From assembly GCF_014109825.1 (NCBI RefSeq), contig NZ_CP059576.1:1824001-1888000 (forward strand): a DNA stretch of 64,000 bases, in the 5' to 3' direction. The DNA is from Legionella sp. PC997 (GTDB taxonomy: Bacteria; Pseudomonadota; Gammaproteobacteria; Legionellales; Legionellaceae). Position 1 is the stretch's first letter. Every line of letters starts with the position of its first letter. The translations under genes were made by a program, and so were the position numbers. This document shows, one piece after another, positions 44,839 to 54,558 of this stretch. The notes beneath the pieces are model-generated. The model did no database searches and had not been told where the DNA came from. It saw nothing but the letters and a program-made list of their open reading frames with translations.

Positions 44839-46242
44839 ATGATCCCTGTGATAGCACTTGTTGGACGTCCTAATGTTGGTAAGTCTACATTATTTAATAG
44901 GCTGACTAAGACACAAGATGCCCTAGTTGCTGATTTTCCTGGCTTAACTCGTGACAGACAGTACGGTCAAGCCATTTATGATGATAAACACTATATCGTT
45001 GTTGACACCGGTGGTATCGGTGTTGACGATATTGCTGTTGATAATTTAATGTCCAAACAATCAGAAATCGCGCTCAATGAAGCTGATATCGTTCTTTTTT
45101 TGGTGGATGGAAGAGCTGGCTTGACTGGAATTGATGAAAAAATTGCCAATAATTTACGTAAATTAAATAAAAAAGTTCATCTTGTTGTAAATAAAACAGA
45201 AGGCCTAGATGATGATGTTGTTTGTGCCGATTTCCATTCTTTAGGTATTGCGGATGTTCATTCAATTTCATCTTCCCATGGTAGTGGCATTGGAACCCTA
45301 CTTGAAGAAGTTTTATCACCATTTGCAACTCATATTGATGAGAGTGAGGAAGATAAGGCAATTAAAATTGCTTTTGCTGGTCGCCCAAATGTTGGCAAAT
45401 CAACTTTGATAAATCGGATTCTGGGTGAAGAGCGGGTTGTTGTTTATGATATGCCAGGTACAACCAGAGATAGTATTTCCATTCCTTTTGTTAGAGATGA
45501 CCAAAACTATGTCCTGATTGATACGGCAGGCGTACGGAGAAAATCTCGTATTGATGAAAAAATAGAAAAATTCTCTGTGATTAAGACATTACAGGCCATC
45601 CAAAAATCCAATGTGTGTCTGCAAGTTCTGGATGCTAAGGAAGGGATTACTGATCAAGACATGAATTTGCTCGGTTTTATTATTGAATCGGGTAAAGCAT
45701 TAGTTATTGCGGTGAATAAGTGGGACGGTTTGGATGAAGAGCATAAAGAACATGTGAAAAGCGAATTATCTAGAAGATTGCACTTCGCAAATTTTGCAAA
45801 AATTAGATTTATATCGGCTTTACATGGCAGTGGGGTAGGTGGTTTATTTAAGGATATAAATGAAGCGTATACTTCAGCTGTCCAATCTTTTTCTACGCCC
45901 CGATTAACTCGTTTGCTTCAAGATATTAGCACGAAGCATACACCCCCCTGTGTCAATGGACGTAGGATAAAATTAAGGTATGCTCATCTTGGTGGCCACA
46001 ACCCGCCCGTAATAGTAATCCATGGGAATCAATTAGCGGATCTTCCTGAAAGTTATAAACGGTACCTAAATAATGAATTTATTAAGCATTTAGGACTAAT
46101 CGGCACTCCGTTAAAATTGGAATTTAAAGGTGGAACAAATCCATTTGCAGATAAAAAGGTTAAATTATCACAACGACAAGTAAATAAGAAAAGAAGATTA
46201 ATGAGTCACATTAAAAAGAAAGCTAAAAGCAAAAAGAAATAG
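44839..46242 (+). CDS. der: Ribosome biogenesis GTPase Der (EngA)
   Basis: 467 residues with two tandem G domains, the Der hallmark. The first P-loop GRPNVGKST lies at 9-17, the second, identical, near 181. DTAG/DTGG switch motifs and NKTE/NKWD base-recognition motifs are seen in both. A C-terminal KH-like domain (about 355-440) and a lysine-rich tail follow. Der is needed for 50S subunit maturation. It ends the ndk-der gene block; the next genes run the other way. Confidence 0.98.
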   Translation: MIPVIALVGRPNVGKSTLFNRLTKTQDALVADFPGLTRDRQYGQAIYDDKHYIVVDTGGIGVDDIAVDNLMSKQSEIALNEADIVLFLVDGRAGLTGIDEKIANNLRKLNKKVHLVVNKTEGLDDDVVCADFHSLGIADVHSISSSHGSGIGTLLEEVLSPFATHIDESEEDKAIKIAFAGRPNVGKSTLINRILGEERVVVYDMPGTTRDSISIPFVRDDQNYVLIDTAGVRRKSRIDEKIEKFSVIKTLQAIQKSNVCLQVLDAKEGITDQDMNLLGFIIESGKALVIAVNKWDGLDEEHKEHVKSELSRRLHFANFAKIRFISALHGSGVGGLFKDINEAYTSAVQSFSTPRLTRLLQDISTKHTPPCVNGRRIKLRYAHLGGHNPPVIVIHGNQLADLPESYKRYLNNEFIKHLGLIGTPLKLEFKGGTNPFADKKVKLSQRQVNKKRRLMSHIKKKAKSKKK

Positions 46243-46310
46243 GTTTATTTGTGTTTGGAGGACAAATGATAGGTTCTCTAATATAGATAGGTAAAAAGGA
46301 TAAGATAATT

Positions 46311-47210
46311 TTATCCATTTAAGACATCCCACCCAAGTAAAAAATCAACGATATTCTGGCTGAGGTCGATATTATTAGAGTTGTGAGGGATTGTATTGCA
46401 AGTAATAATCTTTGCGGCATGAGAGAGTAAAAGTTTTTGATAGGCATTTCCTGCGAAAACGCCATGGACACCAACGCAAACAGCGGGTTTCGTATTTAAT
46501 GAACTTAAATGATTTAATGTTTCCATCATAGTCATTCCAGTCGATATAATATCATCAATAAGAATTGGAGTAGCATCCAAGTATTGTTTTATTCCCGGAA
46601 TGGAAATCTCAACTTGTGTATCGCTTTTTCTGATTTTTTCTAAAATAGTGAATGGTGCAGAAGACTTGTGAGCAATGTTTTCAACCCATTGCGCACTTTC
46701 TGAGTCGGGCCCAATAAGGAGAGGATTGGATACATGTTGAGCAATCCAAGATGCAATCTCATTTGTCGCATGAAGCACTTTAGTAGGTATCTTATAAATC
46801 TCGCTTAAATCTGACCAGCGATGAAGATGTGGATCGATTGTAATTAAGCCATCAAAATAAGAAGAAACCAATTGTGCAAAATAAGCAGATGTAATACCTT
46901 GACCTGATTCAAATACTTTATCTTGACGCATATAAGTAAGATATGGAGTTACTAACACAACTTGAGCCGCGTCTAAGGATCTTGCTGTTTGTGCAGCGAA
47001 TAAAAGGGGTAGGATTTTCGGGTTGGGATGGACTAAATTGGCAACAAATATAACAATACGCTTCGATACAACAGATTCAATTTTCACCAGAGTTTCTTGA
47101 TCAGGAAATTGATGAAAGCTCATTTTACCAAGTTCATACTGACATTTTTTTTGAATCGTAGTTGTAAGTTCATTGTGTCCAAATAATGAAAAAATAATGG
47201 GTTTTTTCAT
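46311..47210 (-). CDS. Ribose-phosphate pyrophosphokinase paralogue
   Basis: 299 residues. The PRPP synthetase family is clear: FPDQETLVKI near 38, the ATP-loop motif PYLTYMRQDK near 90 and the PRPP-binding LIDDIISTGMTM near 218. The canonical DLHAxQIQGFF segment is replaced by IDPHLHRWSDLSEIY, the form seen in a distinct bacterial subgroup. It should make PRPP from ribose-5-phosphate and ATP, or act on a related phosphoribosyl substrate. It overlaps the stop of the phosphorylase gene by four bases, so the two products probably act together. It is likely an additional copy rather than the housekeeping enzyme, which cannot be checked here. Confidence 0.85.
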   Translation of the reverse strand: MKKPIIFSLFGHNELTTTIQKKCQYELGKMSFHQFPDQETLVKIESVVSKRIVIFVANLVHPNPKILPLLFAAQTARSLDAAQVVLVTPYLTYMRQDKVFESGQGITSAYFAQLVSSYFDGLITIDPHLHRWSDLSEIYKIPTKVLHATNEIASWIAQHVSNPLLIGPDSESAQWVENIAHKSSAPFTILEKIRKSDTQVEISIPGIKQYLDATPILIDDIISTGMTMMETLNHLSSLNTKPAVCVGVHGVFAGNAYQKLLLSHAAKIITCNTIPHNSNNIDLSQNIVDFLLGWDVLNG

Positions 47211-48718
47211 ATACTCGCCTCAATTTGAAAGACCTCATGACCCTGTTTCAGAAAATCAAGGGCATAATTGAGCTCCCCTCGGTTTTCTGCATGAATTCTA
47301 AAAAGAGGTTGAGATTTTTTGACTATGGAGTTGAGTGGCGTTAATAATTCCACTCCCGCCGCTTTTGAGCGTGGTGCTCCTGCCAACTTAGCCAATTGGG
47401 AAATATGCCGGTTATCAATATTAATAATAGTCCCTGATAGTTTTGACTCTACAGTATGCACAATGGGTGCTTTTTTAATCTCACGTAAGCCGCCTTGGGC
47501 TTTGCAAATTGCTTCGAATTTAGCTAATGCTTTTCTATTATCAAGAATATGAGTAGCAATGCTCAATCCTTGGCCTGGTAGTACTTGAGGGGAAAATTCT
47601 ATGATATGAGACGCTAATGTTAAAGCATGCTCACGTAAATCTTGGGGCGCATGTTTATCGCAATTTAAAACGGCTAATACATCAAATGCCTCAAGTACAG
47701 GCCCAATTCCCCGGCCGATTGGTTGTGAGCCATCACTAAATATTACTTTTATACTGATATTAAACTCGTCTGCAACCAATTTTAATAGTTTTTTTAATGA
47801 ATTGGCTCGTTCAATGGAACGAACTTTGGCTGTAGTTCCTATAGGCATATCAATGACAAGATGATTTGAACCTGCAGCAATTTTTTTTGATAAAATTGAA
47901 GCGACCATTTGTCCTTCACTATCGATATTTGCAGTTCTCTCAATTCGGATAAGTAAGTCATCGGCTGGACTTAAAGCCATAGAGCCCCCCCAAACGAGGC
48001 AACCATTTTCTTGTTCAACAACTTTTTTCATTTCAGCAATGTTCAGATCAACATTAGTAAATACTTCCATCGTATCTGCTGTTCCTGCGGGTGATGTTAT
48101 GGCACGAGAAGATGTTTTAGGGATAACTAAACCGAACGCAGCAACAATTGCAACGACAATAGGGGTTGTTCGATTTCCTGGTAAGCCTCCTACCGAATGC
48201 TTATCAACAATAAAAGGGAGATCCCATGATAATTGTTTGCCAGAACTAATCATCGCACGGGTTAAATCAATAACTTCTTTTTTAGACAGTCTATCTCCAC
48301 CACTAGCAGCGAGATACATTGCAATATTAATATCAGAGAGTTGCCCGGATACAATATCTCTTATGATATGGGTTGTTTGTTCTGCGGTGAGCTCATTTCC
48401 ATAAATTTTTGATCGGATGTAACTGAGGGAGTCCAATTGTTGTGGGTGAGCTACTGTAATTTCATCGCCTTCTTTTGCTGCGAGCAGCTCCCAAGCATAA
48501 TTAGAAAGCCCTGCCTCATTGTGTCTTAATAAATTGGTCTCGACGGTATTTAATGTAGCCACAATAGAGCGCTCATTAAGTAGTACCTGAACACGAGCTT
48601 GAGCAGTAAATCCTTCAGATTTACAAATATAACAATCTTCACGCATATAAATAACAGGTTCTTTATGGGAATTAATGCCCAAATATTTTAGCGTCAAGGT
48701 TGTGTGTCTTTTACTCAT
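47207..48718 (-). CDS. Thymidine/AMP phosphorylase family protein (type 2)
   Basis: 503 residues from ATG 48718; the frame extends to 48775 without a better site. It has an N-terminal beta domain (about 1-80) absent from E. coli DeoA. The glycosyl transferase core reads LTAEQTTHIIRDIVSG, then FIVDKHSVGGLPGNRTTP near 175-192, a phosphate-binding signature closest to archaeal AMP phosphorylase, and SPAGTADTMEV. E. coli DeoA has DKHSTGG and is about 440 residues. Two activities fit: thymidine phosphorolysis, or NMP phosphorolysis releasing ribose-1,5-bisphosphate. Four-base overlap with a PRPP-synthetase-like gene favours a phosphorylated-ribose salvage route. Confident in family, unsure of substrate. 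Confidence 0.88.
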   Translation of the reverse strand: MSKRHTTLTLKYLGINSHKEPVIYMREDCYICKSEGFTAQARVQVLLNERSIVATLNTVETNLLRHNEAGLSNYAWELLAAKEGDEITVAHPQQLDSLSYIRSKIYGNELTAEQTTHIIRDIVSGQLSDINIAMYLAASGGDRLSKKEVIDLTRAMISSGKQLSWDLPFIVDKHSVGGLPGNRTTPIVVAIVAAFGLVIPKTSSRAITSPAGTADTMEVFTNVDLNIAEMKKVVEQENGCLVWGGSMALSPADDLLIRIERTANIDSEGQMVASILSKKIAAGSNHLVIDMPIGTTAKVRSIERANSLKKLLKLVADEFNISIKVIFSDGSQPIGRGIGPVLEAFDVLAVLNCDKHAPQDLREHALTLASHIIEFSPQVLPGQGLSIATHILDNRKALAKFEAICKAQGGLREIKKAPIVHTVESKLSGTIINIDNRHISQLAKLAGAPRSKAAGVELLTPLNSIVKKSQPLFRIHAENRGELNYALDFLKQGHEVFQIEASI

Positions 48719-48976
48719 AATTGTTCTTCTGTCCCTATCCAGGAATTGCACAGCACCACTCAAGTTGTATTCCAATTTTTAAGTTAAAGGATAAAGCGGC
48801 TTCTGATTCATGGTGTATCTATGTGTTGATGGACAATGCTTTTCGTCTTGATCAATCAATGAGCCTAATCTTATTAGGCGACAAAAGATCTCTAGAGTCT
48901 ATTACAGTTCCAGAAGCAGCAAGAAATTTAAATTGCATATTAATCCTTTAATAACAGTGTCGTTAAAAAATTAATT

Positions 48977-49396
48977 TTAAAGTCGTAAGGTTAATACATC
49001 ACATGGAGCATGATTCACTGTCGCATGTGCTGTGCTACCCAAAAATGAATGCAAACCAATAGATGAATGACTGCCAATAATAATAAGCTGACAATCTAGT
49101 TCTTTTACTTTATTAAAAATATGCTCTTTTACTGAGCCTACCTCGACAAATTGATGTTCGCGCGGAATGTTAAAATTTTCCCCTAGTAGAGTTAATACAG
49201 TTTGTGCGTCATCTTTGGCTGGGTTGGCTAATTCTGTAAAACCAAGTCCTTGTGCTAATTGAAAACTAGCAGGTAGTTCAATCACATGTAACAGATACAA
49301 TGTAGAGGTAAATTGTTTTGCAATAGCGATTGCTTTTTCTGTGAGATGATTATGTTCCTTGAGCAAATCCGTAGCAAATAAAATATTCTTATACAT
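48977..49396 (-). CDS. Universal stress protein, UspA family
   Basis: 139 residues, single Usp domain: MYKNILFATDL at the start, LYLLHVIE near 33, and IIIGSHSSIGLHSFLGSTA followed by VNHAPCDVLTL at the end. The nucleotide-binding pattern G-2x-G-9x-G(S/T) is partly degenerate (GSHSS rather than GxHG), so ATP binding is doubtful. Such proteins form cytosolic dimers induced in stationary phase or stress. It is monocistronic, with 258 bases upstream and 157 downstream. Confidence 0.92.
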   Translation of the reverse strand: MYKNILFATDLLKEHNHLTEKAIAIAKQFTSTLYLLHVIELPASFQLAQGLGFTELANPAKDDAQTVLTLLGENFNIPREHQFVEVGSVKEHIFNKVKELDCQLIIIGSHSSIGLHSFLGSTAHATVNHAPCDVLTLRL

Positions 49397-49553
49397 AGCA
49401 ACCTCACAATTAAATTTATTATTGTAAATAATAGTAGATTCCTTAATATAAGTACCTATTTTACTTCATAAAATTTAAAATAATTTCGGTTGATATGAGT
49501 CGCTGTGCATTCTTTACACAAAAACCAGGAGGCATTTAAGATAATTTCCCCAG

Positions 49554-49976
49554 TCAAGATTTCCCTAATTTATAATGGGGATTTATTTCCAGTAGAGGAA
49601 TTAAGACAAAGTCTCTAAATTGGATCTGGGGATGGGGAAGTATTAGTTTCTTTGAATAGATAGATTGATTCTCGTAAAAAAGAATATCAATATCAATAAC
49701 TCTAGGCCCCCAGTGTCTTTTTCGAACTCGACCTTGTTTTTTCTCAATTTTTTGGCATGCTTTAAGTAATTGTAACGGAGATAAAAGGGTAGAGAGCTCT
49801 ATCACCGCATTACAAAAGTCTTGTTGACCTTGCAATCCCCATGCTTTATTCCAATAAAAAGAGGAAATTTTAGTAACCACAGTGGAGGGTAATGCCCGTA
49901 TGGATTTAATTGCTTTGCGAAGTTGACGTTCAGGTACGTGCTGATTCGAGCCCAAACCCAAATAACATACATTCAT
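49554..49976 (-). CDS. folK: 2-amino-4-hydroxy-6-hydroxymethyldihydropteridine pyrophosphokinase
   Basis: 140 residues, slightly short of the usual 155-160. It starts MNVCYLGLGSNQ and has the diagnostic RKRHWGPRVIDIDILFY motif binding ATP and magnesium. It transfers pyrophosphate to the pterin in folate synthesis. It overlaps pcnB by four bases, an operon conserved across gammaproteobacteria. The C-terminus ends early, after LIPLLEINPHYKL. Confidence 0.95.
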   Translation of the reverse strand: MNVCYLGLGSNQHVPERQLRKAIKSIRALPSTVVTKISSFYWNKAWGLQGQQDFCNAVIELSTLLSPLQLLKACQKIEKKQGRVRKRHWGPRVIDIDILFYENQSIYSKKLILPHPQIQFRDFVLIPLLEINPHYKLGKS

Positions 49977-51271
49977 TGTGGATCACTAACTTTATTACTT
50001 TTAGGTTTGCGACGGCGCTTACGCTTAGGCACATCAGAAGTGAGTTGAGCCACCATATCAGATTGTTCTGCTTCATCTGCATCCTGAAAGCTTGTCCACC
50101 ATTGCGCTAGCTCCATAGACTCATCGCCTGCAAGGGCACGTAACGCCATAAAATCATAAGCTGCGCGAAAACGTGGATGTTGTAAAAGATTAAAAGCTCT
50201 TCCTCCAAGTCTTTTTGCAAAGCGATACTGTAATAACCAGATCTCACGAATTATTTGGGTGTACCGTTTAGGAATTGAAATAATTTGATTTTGTTCGGCA
50301 ATGACAAGAGACATTGCTTTTTCGATTGAAGGCAATGGATCTATTCCAGTTTTTTGTAGTTCCTTTGCCCGCTCAATCATGGGGAACCATAAAAGGACTG
50401 CGAATAAAAATGCTGGTGTTACGGGTTTGTCTTCATGAATACGAGTATCGGTGTTTTCAAGAGCAATTGCCAGCAAGGCATTTACTGGATGGCTGCTGTT
50501 CAATAGAGCATTAGTTTGAGGGCATAAATATTGGAACAAACCATATTGCATGAGTAGTCTTTGTACCGCTACTGCATTACCGCATTGATACAATTTCGTC
50601 ATTTCATCAAATAAGCGCGAACTGGAAACATGGGTAATCAGATGACTAATCTCGGGAAAAGGTGCTTCTGTCTCTCGCGCAAGTTTGAAATTTAATTTGG
50701 CACTAAAGCGAATGGCGCGCAACATGCGCACAGGGTCTTCTTGATAACGTTTGGTCGGATCCCCAATCATACGAATAAGCTTTTCTTCAACATCCTTTAC
50801 CCCACCAGTAAAATCTACAATGGAGGAGTCATTGATATTGTAGTAGAGCGAGTTAATTGTGAAGTCACGCCGCCAAGCGTCTTCATCAAGGGAGCCGTAA
50901 GCATTATCACGCACTAACATACCACGTTCATTTGTTTGTTGACTTTCATCCTCCGCTACATGACTCCGGAACGTAGCAACCTCAATGATTTCCCGGTGGA
51001 ATAGTATATGTACCAGCTTGAATCGACGTCCAATTATCCGTCCGTTACGAAACAGACTCTTTACTTGATTGGGTGTTGCATTGGTTGCAACATCGAAGTC
51101 TTTGGGAGCCTTATGCAGTAATAAATCCCTGACACTGCCTCCAACAATGTAAGCTTGAAAACCAGCACCAATTAGACGGTTAAGCACTTTGAGCGCATTG
51201 CTACTAATGTCCGCCTTAGATATGGAATGTTTATTCCTTGGGATGATATAAGTTGAGGCAACAGGGGCCAC
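49973..51271 (-). CDS. pcnB: Poly(A) polymerase I
   Basis: 432 residues from a GTG. The nucleotidyltransferase head shows IVGGSVRDLLL and KAPKDFDVATNA with catalytic aspartates, then RNGRIIGRRFKLVHI and RRDFTINSLYYN. The family RMLRAIRFSAKL segment is near 190. A highly basic tail (KRKRRRKPKSNK) ends the protein. It adds poly(A) to RNA 3' ends and speeds decay. It could be confused with CCA-adding enzyme, but pairing with folK and the basic tail point to PcnB. Confidence 0.94.
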   Translation of the reverse strand: MAPVASTYIIPRNKHSISKADISSNALKVLNRLIGAGFQAYIVGGSVRDLLLHKAPKDFDVATNATPNQVKSLFRNGRIIGRRFKLVHILFHREIIEVATFRSHVAEDESQQTNERGMLVRDNAYGSLDEDAWRRDFTINSLYYNINDSSIVDFTGGVKDVEEKLIRMIGDPTKRYQEDPVRMLRAIRFSAKLNFKLARETEAPFPEISHLITHVSSSRLFDEMTKLYQCGNAVAVQRLLMQYGLFQYLCPQTNALLNSSHPVNALLAIALENTDTRIHEDKPVTPAFLFAVLLWFPMIERAKELQKTGIDPLPSIEKAMSLVIAEQNQIISIPKRYTQIIREIWLLQYRFAKRLGGRAFNLLQHPRFRAAYDFMALRALAGDESMELAQWWTSFQDADEAEQSDMVAQLTSDVPKRKRRRKPKSNKVSDPQ

Positions 51272-51505
51272 ATGAGCTCTGTTTCTCTTTAATAGCTTTT
51301 TAATAAATTTGATGATCTTTGTATCTCACAAGATTAATGAAACACTTATATTATATCGAAGCAAAAGAATAAAGTGAATCTTTTACCCTTACAAACCTTG
51401 ATCTTTCAATAAAATTTATGCGGGATATTTTAAAGAAAGGTATAGGTGAATCTCAGAATAAGAGTATATCATATAGTTTTTCAATTTCTGACATCTGGGG
51501 ATTTG

Positions 51506-52234
51506 ATGGATTTTATTGATATTACTGTAGGCTTAATTGTCTTAATTATATTAGAAATAGTTTTGGGAATTGATAATCTAGTAATTTTATCTATTTTGTC
51601 AGAAAAGTTACCGCCACAACAGAGAAAAAAAGCAAGGCGGTGGGGACTAACGCTTTCTTGGGTTATGCGGTTAATTATACTCGCACTAGCAGTGGATCTC
51701 ATTAAATTAACTAAACCATTACTTACTCTGGCCAACATGTCGTTATCCGCCCGAGATTTCTTTCTCATTGGAGGTGGTGCTTTTTTAATCTGGAAAGCAA
51801 CTGATGAAATTCACCAGGATGTGACTGAAGAACTTGAATCTAATGATAAAAAGACCGGCGGTTTTAAAACAACATTCCGTGCAGTTATTTTCCAAATTGC
51901 ATTAATGGATATTATATTCTCTTTGGATAGTGTGTTAACTGCAGTAGGCTTAACTTCACACTTTTGGGTAATGGCTGTCGCAATTAGTAGCGCCATACTG
52001 ATTATGATTTTTGCAAGTGAAGTTGTAAGTGCATTTATTAAAGAACATCCTACAATCAAAATGCTTGCCTTAAGTTACTTGATCTTAATTGGTATGGTCC
52101 TGGTTGCTGATGGTTTTTCTTTTCATATTCCTCGAGGATATATTTATTTTGCCATGGGATTCTCTTTGGCAGTGGAGTCCTTGAATTTAGTCAAACACTC
52201 ACGGAAAAAACGACAGAGTCGCTCGGGAAAATAA
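51506..52234 (+). CDS. TerC-family integral membrane protein
   Basis: 242 residues from ATG 51506; an upstream in-frame extension to 51446 lacks support. About seven membrane helices. The TerC signature ILEIVLGIDNLVILSILS lies near 12-30 and IALMDIIFSLDSVLTA near 130, with acidic residues in the membrane typical of metal-ion handling. Family members (YgdQ, YoaE, MeeF/Y-like) have been linked to manganese export and metalation of secreted proteins. hemJ begins two bases after the stop. Confidence 0.88.
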   Translation: MDFIDITVGLIVLIILEIVLGIDNLVILSILSEKLPPQQRKKARRWGLTLSWVMRLIILALAVDLIKLTKPLLTLANMSLSARDFFLIGGGAFLIWKATDEIHQDVTEELESNDKKTGGFKTTFRAVIFQIALMDIIFSLDSVLTAVGLTSHFWVMAVAISSAILIMIFASEVVSAFIKEHPTIKMLALSYLILIGMVLVADGFSFHIPRGYIYFAMGFSLAVESLNLVKHSRKKRQSRSGK

Positions 52235-52236
52235 TT

Positions 52237-52656
52237 ATGTTGTGGATTAAAGCATTTCATATTATCGCCATGGTTTCTTGGTTTGCAGGATTATTTTATT
52301 TACCCAGGCTGTTTGTTTATAATGCGGATACCCAAGATGAGCCTAGTCTTATTCGTTTTAAAACAATGGAGAGACGGCTTTATTATGGAATCATGTGGCC
52401 CGCGGCGATACTGACCACGTTCTTTGGATTATGGCTTCTTAGCTATAATCTCTCTTATTACATGAGTGTAGGATGGATGCATGCAAAATTAAGCTTGGTG
52501 ATTATTTTGTGGGTTTATCATCTATTATGTGGGTATTATTTAAAGGCATTTTCACGAAATCAAAATCAAAAGAATTCGCGTTTTTTTCGTATTTATAATG
52601 AATTTCCAACTCTTCTACTGATTGGTATTGTGATCTTAGTGGTAGTGAAACCCTAG
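52237..52656 (+). CDS. hemJ: Protoporphyrinogen IX oxidase HemJ
   Basis: 139 residues, four membrane helices, UPF0093 family. It starts MLWIKAFHIIAMVSWFAGLFYLPRLFVY, containing the conserved histidine at 8 that binds haem, and has MHAKLSLVI near 84 with the conserved lysine. HemJ oxidises protoporphyrinogen IX to protoporphyrin IX in haem synthesis. It is two bases downstream of terC. hemL, another gene of the pathway, lies 400 bases further on. Confidence 0.93.
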   Translation: MLWIKAFHIIAMVSWFAGLFYLPRLFVYNADTQDEPSLIRFKTMERRLYYGIMWPAAILTTFFGLWLLSYNLSYYMSVGWMHAKLSLVIILWVYHLLCGYYLKAFSRNQNQKNSRFFRIYNEFPTLLLIGIVILVVVKP

Positions 52657-52660
52657 TTCT

Positions 52661-52733
52661 GTAGCCTGGTGAACCAGAGAGTAGAAGTACTTACGGTAAG
52701 AACCCCGAGTCCTCTTCGCTTCATCCATGCTAC
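52661..52733. repeat. Dispersed palindromic repeat between hemJ and rubredoxin
   Basis: GTAGC (52661) and GCTAC (ending 52733) frame the element; the left end contains a mini-hairpin CTGGT-GA-ACCAG (52666-52677). The right half on the reverse strand reads GTAGCATGGATGAAGCGAAG, matching the family at 38.8 kb. It sits between converging stops. Confidence 0.65.
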
Positions 52734-52760
52734 ATACTTATTAAGGTGTGAACTGAGATC

Positions 52761-52937
52761 TTATTCTATTTCCACCATATCAAAATCTTCTTTACCAGCG
52801 CCACAATCTGGGCAAAACCAGTTTTCTGGCACGTCTTCCCAACGCGTACCAGGTTCAATCCCATCCTCCGGCCATCCCTCAGCTTCATCATAAATAAAAC
52901 CACAGATAACACAAATATATTTTTTATATTCTTGCAT
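52761..52937 (-). CDS. Rubredoxin
   Basis: 58 residues, a complete small rubredoxin. Two iron-binding knuckles, [15 protein letters not shown] (cysteines 9 and 12) and [14 protein letters not shown] (cysteines 42 and 45), hold one Fe(SCys)4 centre, and the linker [15 protein letters not shown] is standard. It carries single electrons in the cytosol, for example to hydroxylases or in oxidative stress defence. It converges on hemJ and diverges from hemL. The partner reductase is not in this window. Confidence 0.95.
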   Translation of the reverse strand: MQEYKKYICVICGFIYDEAEGWPEDGIEPGTRWEDVPENWFCPDCGAGKEDFDMVEIE

Positions 52938-53006
52938 GATAATAACTCATTTAAAAAAGCGTAATTTAGCTATTGTAGCAGTCGATGTAAAGATAAACTG
53001 CTTTTT

Positions 53007-53038
53007 TTGCCAATTTTTAATAATGTCTGTAATATAAT
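53007..53038 (+). promoter_or_regulatory. Probable hemL promoter
   Basis: TTGCCA at 53007-53012 is followed by TAATAT at 53030-53035 (17-base spacing) or by a perfect TATAAT at 53033-53038 (20-base spacing). The -10 region ends about 25 bases before the hemL ATG. Confidence 0.45.
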
Positions 53039-53062
53039 CCTGCAAAATTATGGAGATTTTTT

Positions 53063-54349
53063 ATGACTCGTTCTGCAGAATTATTTCATCAAGCTCAGGC
53101 TCTTATTCCTGGAGGTGTTAATTCACCCGTAAGGGCATTTAAAGGTGTGGGTGGTGATCCGATTTTTTTTAGACAAGGTAAAGGCGCCTATCTTGTTGAC
53201 GTTGATAATAATGAATACATTGATTATGTTGGCTCCTGGGGGCCATTAATCCTTGGACATTGTCATCCTGCTGTAATTGAAGCAGTAAATAAAGTATTAC
53301 ATAGTGGAATGAGCTTTGGAGCCCCTACAGAACTTGAAATACAATTGGCTGATAAAATAATCTCTTTAATTCCCTCGATTGAAAAAGTAAGGATGGTTAA
53401 TTCAGGTACTGAAGCAACAATGACAGCTATCAGATTAGCTCGCGGCGTAACCCAAAAAAACAAATTTGTTAAATTTAATGGCTGTTATCATGGACACAGT
53501 GATAGTTTACTTGTGAAAGCAGGTTCTGGTTTACTTACGTTAGGCATTCCTTCTACACCTGGAATTCCCCAGAGTGTTACAGAACATACTCTAACTGCAA
53601 ATTTTAATAACTTGGAACAAACGGCACAATTGTTTGAAAAATTTCCAGATGATATTGCTGCAGTAATATTGGAACCTGTAGCGGGAAACATGGGGTTTGT
53701 TTTACCTGAACCAGAGTTTTTAAAGGGATTGCGTCAATTATGCGATCAATACAATGCTTTATTAATATTTGATGAAGTGATGACTGGTTTTAGAGTGGGA
53801 CTAACAGGAGCTCAAGGCGTATTTGGCATCACCCCAGATATTACTACTTTGGGTAAAGTTATTGGAGGAGGCATGCCTGTAGGTGCTTTAGGTGGTAAGG
53901 CGGAAATTATGTCTTTTCTAGCGCCAGAAGGACCAGTTTATCAAGCAGGAACGCTTTCAGGTAATCCATTAGCTATGGCAGCAGGCCTTGCAACTTTATC
54001 CGAAATTGAAAAACCAGAGTTTTTTAACCAACTGAGTGAAACAACACAAAGTCTAACCCAAGCTTTAGCTTATGTTGCTGAACTGTTAGGTATCCCATTT
54101 TTTACCGCTTCATTAGGTGGTATGTTTGGTTTTTGTTTTACAGAAAAAAAATCCATTGCGGACTATGCGGATGTTGCTGCCTCTGACGAGGGTTTATTTA
54201 AACAGTTCTATCATGGGATGTTAGATAGAGGAGTTTATTTTGCTCCCTCAATGTATGAGGCTGGATTTGTTTCCAGTGCCCATGGAAAAAGTGAAATTGC
54301 TAAAACGCAAACGGCTGCAGAAGAAGTTCTAAGAAAATTAAAAAAATAA
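53063..54349 (+). CDS. hemL: Glutamate-1-semialdehyde 2,1-aminomutase
   Basis: 428 residues, class III PLP aminotransferase fold. The start [28 protein letters not shown] is diagnostic. [16 protein letters not shown] binds cofactor phosphate, [13 protein letters not shown] holds the PLP-interacting aspartate, and [15 protein letters not shown] carries the Schiff-base lysine. It makes 5-aminolevulinate in the C5 haem pathway. Monocistronic, with a hairpin repeat just downstream. Confidence 0.98.
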   Translation: MTRSAELFHQAQALIPGGVNSPVRAFKGVGGDPIFFRQGKGAYLVDVDNNEYIDYVGSWGPLILGHCHPAVIEAVNKVLHSGMSFGAPTELEIQLADKIISLIPSIEKVRMVNSGTEATMTAIRLARGVTQKNKFVKFNGCYHGHSDSLLVKAGSGLLTLGIPSTPGIPQSVTEHTLTANFNNLEQTAQLFEKFPDDIAAVILEPVAGNMGFVLPEPEFLKGLRQLCDQYNALLIFDEVMTGFRVGLTGAQGVFGITPDITTLGKVIGGGMPVGALGGKAEIMSFLAPEGPVYQAGTLSGNPLAMAAGLATLSEIEKPEFFNQLSETTQSLTQALAYVAELLGIPFFTASLGGMFGFCFTEKKSIADYADVAASDEGLFKQFYHGMLDRGVYFAPSMYEAGFVSSAHGKSEIAKTQTAAEEVLRKLKK

Positions 54350-54367
54350 TATTGTAAGGTTTGGTTT

Positions 54368-54400
54368 TAGCCTGGGGGAAGCATAAAGCGGACCCCAGTT
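54368..54400. repeat. Short repeat hairpin after hemL
   Basis: TAGCCTGGGGGAAGCATAAA begins a copy of the dispersed family. CTGGGG (54372-54377) pairs with CCCCAG (54393-54398). TTTTTGG follows, so it probably also acts as the hemL terminator. Confidence 0.65.
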
Positions 54401-54558
54401 TTTGGTAATTTATTGATTTCAAAAAAAACGATTATATTGCGTCGCACTGTAATAACTTATTGAAAAGTAAGAGGTTTAAAATATATTTTTGAAATACCTA
54501 GACAGTGTTTTTTCCTCATGTCATATTCAAAGACGATCTTATTAACAAGGAAGGTCAT

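Noticed and set aside
48039..48404. 121-codon frame antisense to the AMP/thymidine phosphorylase gene
   Set aside because: The opposite strand carries a conserved enzyme over the same bases. This frame is a by-product of its codon use.
48721..48951. Open 76-codon frame on the plus strand between deoA-like and usp genes
   Set aside because: Part runs antisense to the start of the phosphorylase gene, no ribosome site is seen, and the protein resembles nothing. A GCCTAA/TTAGGC hairpin at 48863-48879 is the only clear structure there.
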